DNA of 64,000 nt, from contig NZ_JAGIOG010000001.1 of assembly GCF_017876595.1 (NCBI RefSeq), positions 2,976,001 through 3,040,000 of the forward strand, given 5' to 3'. The notes below the pieces were generated by a model. That model was not told where the DNA came from and searched no databases. It worked only from the letters and a program-made list of their open reading frames with translations. The position numbers were made by a program, and so were the translations under genes. Shown here piece by piece: positions 59,718 through 64,000 of this stretch (within the stretch, counting starts at the first letter, position 1; each line of letters begins with the position of its first letter). This stretch comes from Aeromicrobium fastidiosum. Lineage in GTDB: Bacteria > Actinomycetota > Actinomycetes > Propionibacteriales > Nocardioidaceae.

Positions 59718-60404
59718 TCAGCTGACCGACTCGATGACGACGTCCTTGGCCGGTGCGACGCCGTCGGCCGCGTTGCCGTCGGCCTCGATCTTCTGGGCGA
59801 CCTTCAGGCCGGCTGCGTCGACGCTGCCGAACACCGTGTAGTCGGGCGTGAGGTTGCCGCTGGCGTCGGCCAGGACGATGAAGAACTGCGATCCGTTGGT
59901 GTCGGGCCCGGCGTTGGCCATCGCCAGCGTGCCGGCCGGGTACTGCTCGGAGCCGCTGAGCTCGTCGGCGAAGCTGTAGCCGGGGCCGCCCGAGCCGCTC
60001 GCGGTCGGGTCGCCGCACTGCAGCACGAAGCCCGGCACCAGGCGGTGGCACTTGGTGCCGTCGAAGAAGCCCTGCTCGGCGAGCGACACGAACGAGTTGA
60101 CGGTGCACGGCGCCGTGTCGGGCGTGAGCGCCAGCTTGATGTCACCGCGGTTGGTCTTGATCGTGAGGCTGTCGACGCTCTTGGGCTCCGACGGCGGCAG
60201 CGTGGCCTTCTTGCCGGCCTCGTCCTTCTTCTCGTACGTGCACGTGCCGTCGGCGGCCGGTGCCGACGCGCTCGACCCGGCGGTGCTGGACGCGTCCGCG
60301 GACGGCGTGGCGTCAGCGGACGGTGAGTCGTCCGAGCCACCGCAGGCGGCGAGGAAGGTGATCAGGACCGTGGACGCCGTGGCGGCGAGGAGGCGAGAAC
60401 GCAT
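59718..60404 (-). CDS. cyclophilin-type peptidyl-prolyl isomerase, lipoprotein
   Basis: 228 aa. Lipobox FLAAC (Cys about 21), a Ser/Ala/Asp-rich linker to about residue 60, then a cyclophilin domain: TNRGDIKLALTPDTAPCTVN, FFDGTKCHRLVPGFVLQCGD, NGSQFFI. It assists folding outside the membrane. The message is followed by the mpg gene on the same strand. Confidence 0.9.
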   Translation of the reverse strand: MRSRLLAATASTVLITFLAACGGSDDSPSADATPSADASSTAGSSASAPAADGTCTYEKKDEAGKKATLPPSEPKSVDSLTIKTNRGDIKLALTPDTAPCTVNSFVSLAEQGFFDGTKCHRLVPGFVLQCGDPTASGSGGPGYSFADELSGSEQYPAGTLAMANAGPDTNGSQFFIVLADASGNLTPDYTVFGSVDAAGLKVAQKIEADGNAADGVAPAKDVVIESVS

Positions 60405-60460
60405 GGGGCGAGCCTAGCGAGGGCTACTGAGCAATCAACGCAAGCCGTCAGCGCGGACCG

Positions 60461-62412
<1,952 letters not shown>

Positions 62413-62425
62413 CGCCGTGCCGCCC

Positions 62426-64000
<1,575 letters not shown>

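Overview
The window is about 70% GC, gene-dense, and has ATGA/GTGA start-stop overlaps throughout. It carries mycobacterial-type gene neighbourhoods: pgsA-DUF881-DUF1290-DUF881-gcvH-garA-ftsR-BFN-merR-gcvP (compare Rv1822 to Rv1832), sigK-rskA, a 13E12-type DUF222/HNH gene and argD-argF-argR-argH. It is chromosomal DNA of an actinomycete, most likely Propionibacteriales/Nocardioidaceae (Aeromicrobium or Nocardioides type). That placement is inferred from gene content, not from a database search. No rRNA, tRNA, CRISPR array or prophage was recognised.

Layout. 1-5.4 kb: a partial glycerophosphodiesterase, an XRE-MurA fusion with its own palindrome, an MBL hydrolase, an esterase, small proteins and a decayed amino-acid-binding protein gene. 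5.7-12 kb: an envelope-acylation region. A YeiB-like acyltransferase stands alone. It is followed by a tightly overlapping operon of SGNH lipoprotein, acyltransferase-3, GerMN lipoprotein, OmpR-type regulator and sensor kinase. Both units carry 9-bp direct repeats with an 11-bp period upstream, the spacing of PhoP/PhoB boxes. 12-21.6 kb: a secreted repeat protein, three GNAT acetyltransferases, nitroreductase, an EAL phosphodiesterase, an AlkA-like glycosylase, an MFS carrier and YciO. 21.8-26 kb: the sulfate-assimilation operon cysH-cysD-cysN-cysG. 26-32 kb: an SOS-boxed DUF222/HNH gene, a lipoprotein, and RtcB preceded by a small leader ORF and an intrinsic terminator.

32-36.8 kb: sigK-rskA is followed immediately by an IS3-family element into whose orfA a second IS3 element has inserted. 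Beyond it lie an IS481 transposase remnant and a low-GC secreted cysteine protein; this is the clearest foreign DNA in the window. 36.9-46.1 kb: the conserved glycine-cleavage/GarA/FtsR block on the minus strand, with a glycine riboswitch ahead of gcvP. 46.3-50.7 kb: superoxide dismutase and a YcnI-CopC-CopD/CtaG copper-handling cluster. 50.7-53.8 kb: RocD, a spermidine-synthase-like protein and a universal stress protein. 53.8-59.1 kb: a tripartite tricarboxylate transporter (tctC-tctB-tctA) divergent from a CitA/CitB-type two-component system that probably controls it. 59.1-64 kb: Mpg glycosylase, a cyclophilin lipoprotein and the arginine operon argD-argF-argR-argH, which runs off the right edge.

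The most interesting material is the PhoP-box-like repeats tied to the acyltransferase/two-component operon, the XRE-MurA fusion with its start-proximal palindrome, the rtcB leader, the gcvP riboswitch expression platform, and the nested insertion sequences at rskA.
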